A stretch of 64,000 bases of DNA from Gymnopus androsaceus JB14. Taxonomy: Eukaryota > Basidiomycota > Agaricomycetes > Agaricales > Omphalotaceae. Location: the NCBI GenBank assembly GCA_009733575.1, contig ML769399.1, forward strand, positions 222,653-286,652, in the 5' to 3' direction. Position numbers and translations under genes: made by a program. Shown here in pieces: positions 47,884 through 57,675 of this stretch (position 1 is its first letter; the number at the start of each line of letters is the position of its first letter). The notes under the pieces were generated by a model, which did no database searches, had not been told where the DNA came from, and was given only the letters and a program-made list of their open reading frames with translations.

Positions 47884-49990
47884 TGAATCCCAGCGGTTCA
47901 GCCTTCCTACGAGAACGACCGCTGCACATGATGGTGACATAGTTCTGGCATATTAGTAGATGGTCATACTTAGAAGCGGTCCGTTCCTACAGGACAGACC
48001 GAACGCGTTCGGACTCTTCGGATCCGGAAATGATTGAATTAGTAGATAACACCCTGGAACGAACTTGGGGTGAAATTCAGTGCATGAATCTCGAGCAAGA
48101 CTTGCACCTTCAGGTTGCAAGTCTGGGTTCGTTGGCCAATAGCCAGTGAATCTGAGGCGGAGAAACACACAAAACGACTCTTATTCTGGAGCGGCGTCAG
48201 CGAGCAGCATCAAAAGAAGCTTGAGCATGAGAATTTGATACGGCCTGATATGGCAACTGGAAGTACGATGCTGCTCGGACATCGCAATCAATTGACTATA
48301 CCAACGGCCAGGCTTTTTGTGCCGACTCTTGAGAAAAGGCTACAACAGGTTAATAAGCAGTGAAAGGAGTCGGAAGATAAAAGAATCGCATACATGGTTT
48401 GCTGTCCCCGGTACCCCATCAGCTAGTAGACTGGTGGTCAGTTGAACGTACTAGTCGTATTGAAAGCATTCAGTTTCCTAGATAGTCGGCCACCATGATG
48501 TGTTTTATGTTGTGAATTGCCAGTGTCCTCCGCCTTTCTTCACGCTGATGAATCAGAAAAGACCACAGCTGCGATCAAGAGACGATTCCGATCACCTGAA
48601 TATCACGCGTCCTCAGAGAACCGGCGCTTGTCCATAACTTGAATGATTACCGCAATTACCGAGCCCACATTGCATTTTGTCTAGTCTGCGTCGCTCTTCA
48701 AATCCAAAATTAATCTTACCATAACTAGTAGCTAAATTACACTCTAAACCCCAAACTGTCCTGTCGAATCGGTTGCTGCGGTTCTCACAGCAACACATTG
48801 CTTCCAGCCATTCTTGCGTCGACGTTTAAAAGCTCCTACTGGAGCCTACGCTTCGAATTCGGCCCTTTCTTCACTCTCGCTGAAACCCTCGCGTATATCC
48901 ATCAAAAAAGCTCCTTGGCTTTCTGTGCATCGGTCGAAGTCTGAGCTCACTCTATATGCTCATGTAAGTTTTCACACCATTATGTCAATGCATAAATTAA
49001 AGATATTATTCTCGGAAAGTTCATCACGGACGCGCTTATCGGACGATGAGAGTCAGAGACTTTGTGGAATTCGGGTGGCACGGTCGCATTTGTCTTTTCA
49101 TTGGATGGCAGTGACGCGTAGTAGGCCTTGCGGTAGGCTATCAAGAGATCGCAGTATGGGATAATAATGCGACAAGAACGACGTGTACTGTATGGATATC
49201 AGCCTCATTCAGATTTCGTTGAAGAGGCTCCCAAGGCTTGGTATCCAAAAGGTACGGACGTTATTCATCTAGCCTTATCGATCCTAAAATCATTAATTAC
49301 ATTTCTCGAAGATGAACGTCTGATATCAAGCTTTCAGCATGCTCATCGTGCATGTCGTTCGTCGGCGTTATGAGTCGTGCCTTTCCGCGGTGAATCTTTC
49401 TATTCAGAGGTTTAACGTCGGCGTTGAATCGACATCTCTTTCTGTCGACCATCGAAGATGTAAGCCCGAGTCAGGAATTCTGTGTTTACAGAGAGTGGAT
49501 TAAACTATGCACTGATGAATGCTCTTTTCCCAGTAAGGATTAAACTATTCGTCTTCGACCTTGATGATATCTTTTTTTTGTGTAGGAATCATCTCAACGT
49601 GTCTCTAAGTTCCCATCTCTTCCCGGTAGTAGATGAAGCGCCAAGCTGCGGGAAGACCGTTTTTGAAGAGACCCGTCTCACAACCCGCTTTGAGATTGGC
49701 AACGGCCAGTGGGCTCGCCGGCGCACTTGGGCGACGACAGAAGGTTTGCCATGGTAACGTCTGGGCACGAAAATTAAAAAGGGAGGAGCAATCACATTTT
49801 ACGTCATTTCACGCCGTTTCGTGGTAAAGCAGGCACCTGAATTCGAACCCTGATTCGAAGCTCTTTTCTCTTTTTTTCTTCCGAACGTTGAACTCGACAA
49901 CTGGTGTCGCTGGACGAAAAGTTCACCACTTTCGCTATTTGACGCTCGACCCTCTTTTCATTCATTTTTTTTCATTCATTTTGAAGAGTA
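47884..49990. other. intergenic between reductase copy 3 and the Ser-rich gene
   Basis: The part up to about 48400 matches the copy-4 upstream region (61716-62260). Beyond it, several open stretches (48814-48960 ending at a GTAAGT, 49167-49373 with FVEEAPKAWYPKG) could belong to an unrecognised or broken gene, but I cannot join them. C/T-rich runs near 49865-49980 are the leader of the next gene. Confidence 0.45.
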
Positions 49991-52200
49991 ATGGTCGAGA
50001 AGGAGAAGAGAAGAAAGAAGAACGATAATGGGTCGGATGTAAAAGATGCTGAGAGGGATGCAGGATATGCGACCGGCTACGAGACAGATGGTGCTTCTAC
50101 GTCTGCTAAATCTAGTCGGGCCAAGCTGAAGAAGAAGAAATTGCGAAAAGCTAATGGGGACGGTTACGAAACAGACGACGGTTACATGTCTACTTCGACC
50201 AAGTCGCCTCCTCTGCGTAAATCCAAGTCCAAGTCTCGTTTCTTCAAGCTGGGAAACAGGTCGAAACCAAGTATGGATGAGGATGAGACAGTACAAAGTC
50301 CTGTCGAATCTCCTCCTCCTGTACCTACTCCAGCCTTTCGTCTTCCCATCGCGGCTAGGTTTGCCACCACTCTGAACTTGGACATGGGCAATGCGGTACT
50401 CGAGCCTCCCATTGGACCTCTTGGACTGACTACGACCACAAATTCAGTCACCGCTGGCTCCGTGTCTGCGTCCTTCTCCAGGTCATTGATGGCACCCTCC
50501 GAGGACGCGGAGTCATCTATCGGTGTCAGCGAACCATCCATAATGAGCGCTACTACTTCGAGCAAGCGTGGTATCATCCGCTTTGCCAGCGATAGCAGTG
50601 ATAATCACGGAACGACTGGTTCTAGTAACGGTCATTCTCTCCTCTCCAGATTCACGACTGCCTCTTCCAGCTCGGCTTCGACTACTGGATCGAAGACTTC
50701 GCCCACTCTAAAGTCGATAAATATCTCTTATCCTCTCACCCGTTCACCATCTCCTCCCTCACCTCCTCTTTTCGCACAGCCTATAGCCATGCCGGCCTCA
50801 CCTACCAAGTCGAACACGAAGCGAGCTCCTCGGCCGCTCCTTTTGCACTCTACACCTTCAGATCAAGAGAAATTTGGATCGCGGTCCCGCAACGATTCAC
50901 CCTCTGAATGGACCCCCAGTCCCGCGAGTTCTCCATTCGTTGTGGTTACTCCTAACCTTGGCAGCTCGGATTCATCTCCTTCAACAAGTGCTCGGCCAGG
51001 CATGTTTCTTTTTCTTGTTAAATTAAGCGCCATACTAACCTTATGCTAGGTTTGACTTCTGCGGCTTCGAGTAGCACCAAAACCGCCACCCGTTTATACA
51101 TACCTTCTCCTCGTCTCGGTCGTTCCCGTGACCCATCTCCTGCAGGTTCCATGCGAAATATAGTTCCCTCCACGGAGTTTGTCGTCCCATCGCCGTCAAA
51201 TGAGGTTTTTATGCCTCCCAGTAGTCTGGGTCACTATGATCTTCCACCGCCTAGTCCGCCGCCCACCGTCCCTCTTCCCGAGGTACCCACTGCTGCAGAA
51301 CAGCAACATCGTCGAGGTCAGTTCTCCGCTCAGCAGCATTCTCACCTCGATATCGACCGATCTGCTTCTCCTGTCGACGGGCCTCAGCGTGGCCGAGTCT
51401 CTCCTTTCCCTACTCGACCTGTACCAACGACCGGACTGGTCCGTGGTCCTAGCCGTGGGTTTGAAAGTCGAGTGCGTGTGAAGAGATATCGAGATATCTA
51501 CGCTATGCCTTCTCCACCTGGTGGATGGCAGAACAACCTCTCGAAGGATTCTGGGTATGCTTCTAGCCCCGAGACACCTAGCTTCAAGCGTCATGCGCGG
51601 CAAAGCACTAGAGTCGGGATTCAAGTTGAACAGCCTAGTGACGATGAAGATGTATATGATGAAGCGGAGGACTTGATACGCGGATTTACAGATGATGGAC
51701 GTAGTGTTTCTGCAATGGGCCACCAGCGGGACTTTGAGCCGGAGGCCGCTTTAGATCGGAGGAGATCACTGGAAGCTTACTACAACAACAACACCTACGA
51801 GGTCTCCCGATCTCGGCAGAGTCCTATTCCTTCAAGATCTCCTCGAAGATCATTTAGCCCTTACGCTTCCGAGGACGAGCTATCTGACGACAAGTCCCGA
51901 TACACCTCGGACGAGAAGCACTCTATGTATAAGGTGAAAAACTCGAGCCAGGCTCGGAGTCTTGCGAGCGGGGCGGATGATCGCTGGAGCATGAGCTTCG
52001 ACGGGGAGAGCCGTGCTAGCTTCATGGATGCTGACAAAAGCGACGAAGCTCGCGAACGATTCATTCGACGAATCGAAACTATGTTTGATGAAAACGGGAG
52101 GGAGCTTCCGCCCAATCTGGGTGTTGGAAGGAATGCTGTGGTTCCCCCAGTACCGAAAATCCCTATGGGGTTTCAAAGTAGTTCGTCGACGTGGATATGA
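49991..52200 (+). CDS. Ser/Pro-rich, likely disordered protein of unknown function
   Basis: Two exons (49991-50999, 51050-52200) give about 719 residues. The N-terminus is basic (MVEKEKRRKKNDN), followed by two GYETD repeats (GYATGYETDG, GYETDDGYMST) and a KSKSKSRFFKLGNRSK stretch. Long Ser/Thr/Pro tracts contain many SP sites. The C-terminal part is charged, with SDDEDVYDEAEDL and ARERFIRRIETMFDENGREL, the latter probably helical. No catalytic domain is seen. The intron 51000-51049 uses a GC donor (GCATGT); the nearby GT is out of phase. The many SP sites suggest regulation by proline-directed kinases, which is inference. Confidence 0.75.
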
Positions 52201-52902
52201 ACATTGTCATCAGGTTTTCTGTTCCCGAACGTCTCTGTTATCTAAGTCTTGGGGAGAGTGTGGCTTTCTTTTTGGTTTTCAATGTTGTCGATTTTTGTGG
52301 CTTGCTTTACGTGCATTTTCTATCTTGCATTCTGAATCTGAATCTTTGAACACATACAAGACTTGTATTATCATTCCTTTGACTCACGTACCTACTATAC
52401 CATTCCCTGCTAGCCAGCTTTATACAGTCCTTTAACACATACTTATCTAGAGTCTTTGTACATTTATACCCGATCCTTGTAAAACTAGCCATAGCTTCTT
52501 ACTTCTTTGAACCGTGTTGGCTGAAGTTCTGCAGCTAATCTCTCAGTCCAGTCCTTGGTGTCTGGCGCTCATCAATCATCATGACAATGTAATGCGCTCA
52601 GGCAAGTACTTATGTATTCATCTCTCGTCTGCGCAGCAGAATTCCTTCTCTTGTGATTCGTTAGCACAGCTTGAAAGTACGACCGAGATAGTGTTCGTTC
52701 TACTGCCATTGCGCCTCTTGCGCAGCTAGAACGTGGCCAAAACGCGGGAATCATTGACCAATGACAATGTTCGGTACCTTGTTCCTCAAGTAATTCAGTC
52801 ATTTCGGGCTTCAAAGTTCCATAATATTAAATCCCGTAGTCAAGTGACATTCAGTCCTTTCTTTTCCCCACCATCTGTCTTCCTACATACCCATTCCAAC
52901 TT
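52201..52902. other. intergenic, no gene seen
   Basis: 3' flank of the Ser-rich gene and promoter of the GTPase gene. C/T-rich just before 52903. Confidence 0.4.
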
Positions 52903-53074
52903 ATGTCGAGCTCTTCATCCGAACCTCTCGCTGCTGTTGGATCCGTTTCAAACGCACCTGAGAAGTTCGCTAATGTCTCCCAAACAGTAAAGGAATACTG
53001 TCCTCGAATTCGTGTCTTGGTTATGGGTAGAAGGAACGCAGGGAAGACAACTTTGCTCAAAAAAATGACCAATA

Positions 53075-53670
53075 CAGTGTTCTATGGTTCCTTGAGCCAC
53101 TATGGCTCCTTGAACCACCAACCGTAATTTTTTTTTGCAGGGTGTATTTACCTTAAAGTACTGTCACAAACTTAATGAACGTACATGATGCATTGTTGAG
53201 AAAATACTCAGAGTGTTAGCTCCCAATCTCAAGATGCAGGAAATCAAACATCAAGTATTTTGGAATATTTTTCATTCGAAAACATATATTTTCGTTTACT
53301 AGCTGAATACTGATACTCAGGGCCCTGACAAAAATGGTACATAAATACATAATCGCTATTTCCAGCATCTGAGATACTCAGCCTTGTGGAAGGAGGATGT
53401 CTGTTCCTTAAGTGAGCAACATAAGTATGACAGCACAATTTGATCTGCCAAATTTGGCGTGGTTCAAGGAGCCATAAACGTGAGAATCAACTAATTCTTT
53501 AGATATTTTTGCGGAACTCCCTACAGCAATGTTTTCCCTTTTTTGATTATCTAAAAACACTTGTTCTTTCTTTTAGCAAAATACTAGATACAAAGAATTT
53601 GCTACTTCTTGCAGAACAAAAAATCGCAAGGAAAATTCAAAGTTCTGGTTCAAGGAGCCATAGAACACTG
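53075..53670. mobile_element. 596-bp TIR element (MITE), TA target site
   Basis: The ends are inverted repeats of about 24 bp with two mismatches: CAGTGTTCTATGG(T/C)TCC at the left and its complement at the right. The dinucleotide TA lies on both sides (53073-53074 and 53671-53672). TA duplication and CAGTG ends point to the Tc1/mariner-pogo group. No transposase ORF is present, so it is non-autonomous. Removing the element with one TA rejoins KKMTN and SSDGKF in frame. A second, inner inverted pair (tatggctccttgaaccac, 53101-53118 and 53459-53476, exact) suggests a nested or internally duplicated structure. Confidence 0.9.
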
Positions 53671-54913
53671 TAGTTCAGATGGTAAATTCGTTCTTCGCAA
53701 TGAGAAGGGAGAGTTGGTACGTGTTCCCTTCCCGTATCTGCTATAATCTTCCTGGTGCTCACGCTCATCTACTAGGTCCGCGACACATTCTTTCAAGATA
53801 AGGATGGGAATTCGGTACTTTGTGTCTTCTATGGCTATTTCTTCCCTGAAGCTAACCTCTGTTTAGGTTAACCCTGATACAATTCTGGACCCTTCGGTAG
53901 AGGCAAGTATCATCAGCAGTGTCTGTACCATCTTTGAACCAACTGCAAATAGCGTGGTCAAGCTAAAATTGACTACGAGATCACCTACCCCAGGTATGAG
54001 TCAGAATGACTAAAACAGTATATACACTCTCATTGGATGTACACCTTTGCAGTGATAATGACTATGTGTTCCATGACTCAAAGGGAATGGAGGCTGGATC
54101 TAGTGATGAATTAGTTGTGTTAAGAGAATTTATTCAGCGGAAACGAAAGATGAAGGCGTTGAGCCAACGATTGCATGTAATTTGGTAAGTAAGTTTGCCA
54201 TTTTCAGAAACAATTGTTAATGTAAAACTCCAGGCTCTGTCTTCCAGTAGACAATGATCGTCCCTTGGGGCCACAAGAAATGGCTTTCTTGAATGAAGAT
54301 TGGATAGATGGAGGCATGTCTTCAATGTTTTCCAATTGTCAAGCAAAATCAATTGACATCTTGAATTCAGTACCTGTCATCGCCATCTTCACAAAATTTG
54401 AGTGGAGAGTCACCAAAGCTTATGGTCATTTACGAGATGAGAAAATGTTGATGGGACAAGCCAAAAAAGCAGCACGTTCAAAAGCCTTTGCAGATTTTGA
54501 TGAGATTCGACAGGAACGGTTTGCCAATGTACGCCACTCACCTGCTACTTGGGTGTATCTCCAAGGTATTCTGCATTCATACATCATTTATAACAAGAAC
54601 TAATCCTGAGCTGTCCAGATATGCACAAGCTGCATGGAAGTTGTGATGAGCTTACTTTCAAAACCCGAGTCACAGTGGAAAAGGATGTCAATCCATACCT
54701 TTTCCACAAAATCAAAGACAACAGGATCAACATTCAAATGTCTATTGCTCTTCTTTAGTCAGTAATCTTCTTACCTGCTTGATGTTTTTCTTGACAAGAA
54801 AACTCCCAAATAGTGTCATTACTTTGTCAAAGGTCAAAAAGGATTTTGCAATCGGACCTGATAGTCAATTAAAAGAATGGACTGTTTTCTTACTTTCTCT
54901 TTTTCCATACTGG

Positions 54914-55975
54914 GTAAGCTGTTTATTTCATCTCCTGATTTTCACTACTTGTTAACATCAGCCATATATCCTTAGGATGTAAGTCAGATGAATACTCAAA
55001 TATTTTTGGCCCTCTTCTAATCCTCTACACAGCATGTGAGCTTAATCACTAGCAGCAACTTAAATTACTCATTTTATTCTTGGTTGGCTGCAGTATCTTG
55101 TGAGTTCCCTTTGACATCATTTCAATCTTTGTTAACAACTGTTTTTCTGCTCACTTGTTATGATCAGAATGTAAGTGATCTTATTTCCTCTCACCTCAAT
55201 TAAACTAGCTATTGAGACAAGAACTTATCCCCAGGTGGTGAGTATTGCTGCTCTACCTGGAAAGATTGTGTTTGGGAATTTATACATGCGCGGTATTTCC
55301 TACTCAGCAAGTAAGTTTCAAAAATCTTTGGATTACCATTGATTCTAACTCAAGCTTTTTAGCATGTGAGCATTTTGGGATTCTTAAAAAATATTTACAT
55401 TGTACTAAGTTGACTCCTACCATCAGCAAGTATGATTGACCTACCTGCACTTCAATTTCCTTTACTGAAACCACCCAACTGAAGTGGGTACGCCTATCAC
55501 TTCTGACAAGGTTATGCTGGTAATCCAACGCGGCTCTTCTATTCTATACACAGAATGTAAGTGTGGTATTGCTACTGTCCCATCAATACTGACCCGACTG
55601 TGCAGTGGGTAAGTCCATTTTACGCTGCACAGATGCTCGAGCCTCAAATCATCATTTTAGAATGTAAGTTGTTTGAGATTTAGGAAATTCGGCTCATACC
55701 TATACTTTTGGCATACAGTTTGATGAAAAGCAGTTTAAACTGGTGCGTAACTCCGACTCAAGCTTTCCGCTTCTCGATATAACTGTAATTTAGGCCGTAC
55801 GTGCGTTCCTATATTTACTACATAACAATGCTGAGATTTCTGGATTCCGTCCTTTCCTCAAAGATAGTAAGTCTCTCGGTGGTTTGGTTTCATCTTGTGA
55901 GAAATTGACATACGTTATGTAGAAGGTTTGCTCAAGTGGCATATAACCGAACTGCCAGCTTCAGCTACTTTCTAG
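54914..55975 (+). other. micro-exon ladder: 17 consecutive introns with mostly 3-nt exons
   Basis: Introns: 54914-54975, 54979-55032, 55036-55093, 55100-55167, 55171-55234, 55238-55307, 55311-55362, 55366-55426, 55430-55484, 55488-55553, 55557-55605, 55609-55660, 55664-55718, 55743-55793, 55797-55863, 55867-55922 and 55926-55975. Each is 49-70 nt, starts GTRAGN or a close variant and ends YAG in nearly every case. Exons between them are GAT, CAT, TATCTT, AAT, GTG, CAA, CAT, CAA, TGG, AAT, TGG, AAT, a 24-nt exon (FDEKQFKL), GCC, ATA and AAG. All junctions are phase 0, and the frame enters from ...LFPYW and leaves into VGSDIK. Reading the whole stretch as one 1,062-nt intron would also keep frame, so transcript data are needed. 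Confidence 0.65.
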
Positions 55976-56860
55976 GTTGGCAGCGACATAAAGGCAGTGG
56001 ATGCAATCATGGGAGCGTGCCTGTCTTGGGTGAATTCATTTTCTCCGAGTTCCAGATTCCAAGCATACACTGACCCATCATCCTTTAGTTGGATAAAGGC
56101 GACAAAAAGGATTTGCAATTGCTCAATTTCTTTGTCGGTTAGTATTTTGGTGTCAATAGCCTCGTGTGTTTTTCACTGTAATCTCTGCCACCCAGACGTC
56201 CTCATAATTGCAGAAAACTCATTCTGGGTCCAGGACCGAAAACCCTGGAATCATGTCAACGACGTTATTTCACAATACAGAAACTGTCCACAGCGGGCGT
56301 CGGTTAGATCAACGGTGTTGAAGTTGCAGAAGGAGATGAATGCTCCGCGGTATCAACATGGAGCCCTTGTATGGCAAGGACCTCTACAGAGCCCAAGTTT
56401 GACAGCGCTCGCAGTCTATTTTGCACCCTTGTTGTCGGAGCATCGCTTCCTCTCTGTTTTACTATGTATGTTTGCCTTGGATTTTGACAAAGCAAGAAAA
56501 CTACTAATGTCGAATTTCGATAGGACATATGCGCTAGAATTCATTCGTATTTTTTCAACATGTATTTGTGTAGCCTACTTTGTATCAATGATTCAATTCT
56601 CGAACCATATCTATTCAACGTGTATTTTTCAACCTTTCAACTATATGAACTCATGTACTGCTAAGTACTAGGCTAAGCCCCGAACAAGCTAACAAGAATA
56701 TTAAATCACCGTATTGCTATCTATAGGCAAGTCAAAGCTGGGAATCGTGACTAAAATTACAAAAAAAATACATTTCGACAGATTGGACTAATATGAAGAT
56801 ACAAAGAAAACTACATACATGGAACAATACATTCGTATCATGTTCGTGAAAGAATCACCC

Positions 56861-57378
56861 TTAAAGTGCTCCGGGACATACACCTTCCGCCCATTCTGTA
56901 TCGCTACGCACAGTGGTAAGGTTCTCATACCCATTGTCCGTCCTCACTCCTCCAACACTCTCGTACTTCTTCAAAACCTCCTGATTAATATGCTTCGAGT
57001 CACGAGCAGGTGCAACGAGTTGTGGTGAGAAATAGCAACCTGGCTTCACAGTCTAACTAGAAAAATACAAGATGAGCATTGATGGTTGGATGTCAACGAT
57101 ATGTACTTACCACAACCAGATTCTTCTGTAAGGGAAGCCTTATTGGTGTCGGGTTAACAGCACACTTGGGACGTCATGAACATCCATACCCAGGCTATGA
57201 CCCAAGCCGTGAGGTTAAAACGCAGAGATGCGAGAATTTTCTCCTCGTCATGTTCGGGATCCCAGGCGTCATCACATCACCAGTGGGGACAGTGGATGAA
57301 ACCGACGAGGGAGAAGGAGACTCGAAGATGCCAAGGCGCTGGAAACCTTGTACGAGGATGCGATGGCACATAAGATGA
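56861..57378 (-). pseudogene. prolidase (Xaa-Pro dipeptidase) relic, C-terminal part
   Basis: Minus-strand blocks in order are CHRILVQGFQRLGIFESPSP, then in another frame PHGLGHSLGMDVHDVPS (the metal-binding His region of M24B prolidases), then after a stop and intron TVKPGCYFSPQLVAPARDS, VGGVR and DNGYENLTT to a stop at 56861-56863. In known enzymes the motif TVEPG supplies a metal-binding Glu, here Lys; the segment after VGGVR that holds the last metal Glu is deleted. With frameshifts and stops this is a dead fragment. No N-terminal part was found nearby. Confidence 0.75.
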
Positions 57379-57675
57379 ACGGCATAATACGGGCTGCTCT
57401 CAGCGCGTTACATTGAATCTGAAATTCCTAATAGCTTTAAGCAGTCGAAGCAGAAGTGAGCACAGCTCCGATGAGCGCAATGACCTTCATGCCCTTTCCT
57501 TTCCTGATAGAATGAATCGCTATCCAAGTTCGTTATCTTGTCCGGTCGAAGCTGGTGTCAGCTTATCGATCGCGTCTGAATCAGATTCAACCAAATTGGA
57601 GCGCTCTATACTATACTATCTATCCTTACCAAAAGTAGGAAGAGCATACAAATTTACTACTGTGTCTCGAAACAT
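57379..57675. repeat. 3' flank of copy 4, homologous to that of copy 3
   Basis: Matches about 43610-43840 (gcgcgttaca, cagtcgaagcagaagt, aagtaggaagagcatacaa). This shows the duplicated unit extends about 250 bp past the reductase stop before the neighbouring genes differ (protease B there, prolidase relic here). Confidence 0.6.

Larger units (their letters stand above)
52903..56671 (+). pseudogene. agaricomycete P-loop G-domain protein, disrupted by a TIR element
   Basis: The gene begins at ATG 52903. G1 is GRRNAGKTTLLKKM, G3 is DYVFHDSKGMEAGSSDEL, and G4 is VPVIAIFTKFEW, with Glu where Asp is usual. This matches a common agaricomycete family of single-domain GTPases of unknown role. Exons include 52903-53074 joined to 53673-53716 once the inserted element is ignored, then 53776-53814, 53867-53902, 53953-53993, 54053-54184, 54234-54565, 54619-54757 and 54814-54913. 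The micro-exon ladder follows (see 54914-55975), then 55976-56029, 56089-56137 and 56196-56671. Intron 53903-53952 has a GC donor. The element at 53075-53670 sits inside exon 1 and introduces stops, so the allele is probably dead, although every other exon remains open. The tail after the ladder (VGSDIKAVDAIMGA, AENSFWVQDRKPWNH) shows no known domain. Confidence 0.75.

Noticed and set aside
50182..50577. 131-codon ORF on the minus strand
   Set aside because: Antisense of the Ser/Pro-rich gene at 49991-52200, with no splice or domain support.
54962..54978. A 17-nt exon after an acceptor at 54961 instead of the 3-nt GAT exon
   Set aside because: It would shift the frame and break all later phase-0 joins. 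The acceptor at 54975 lies at a normal distance after the likely branch site (ttgttaac).
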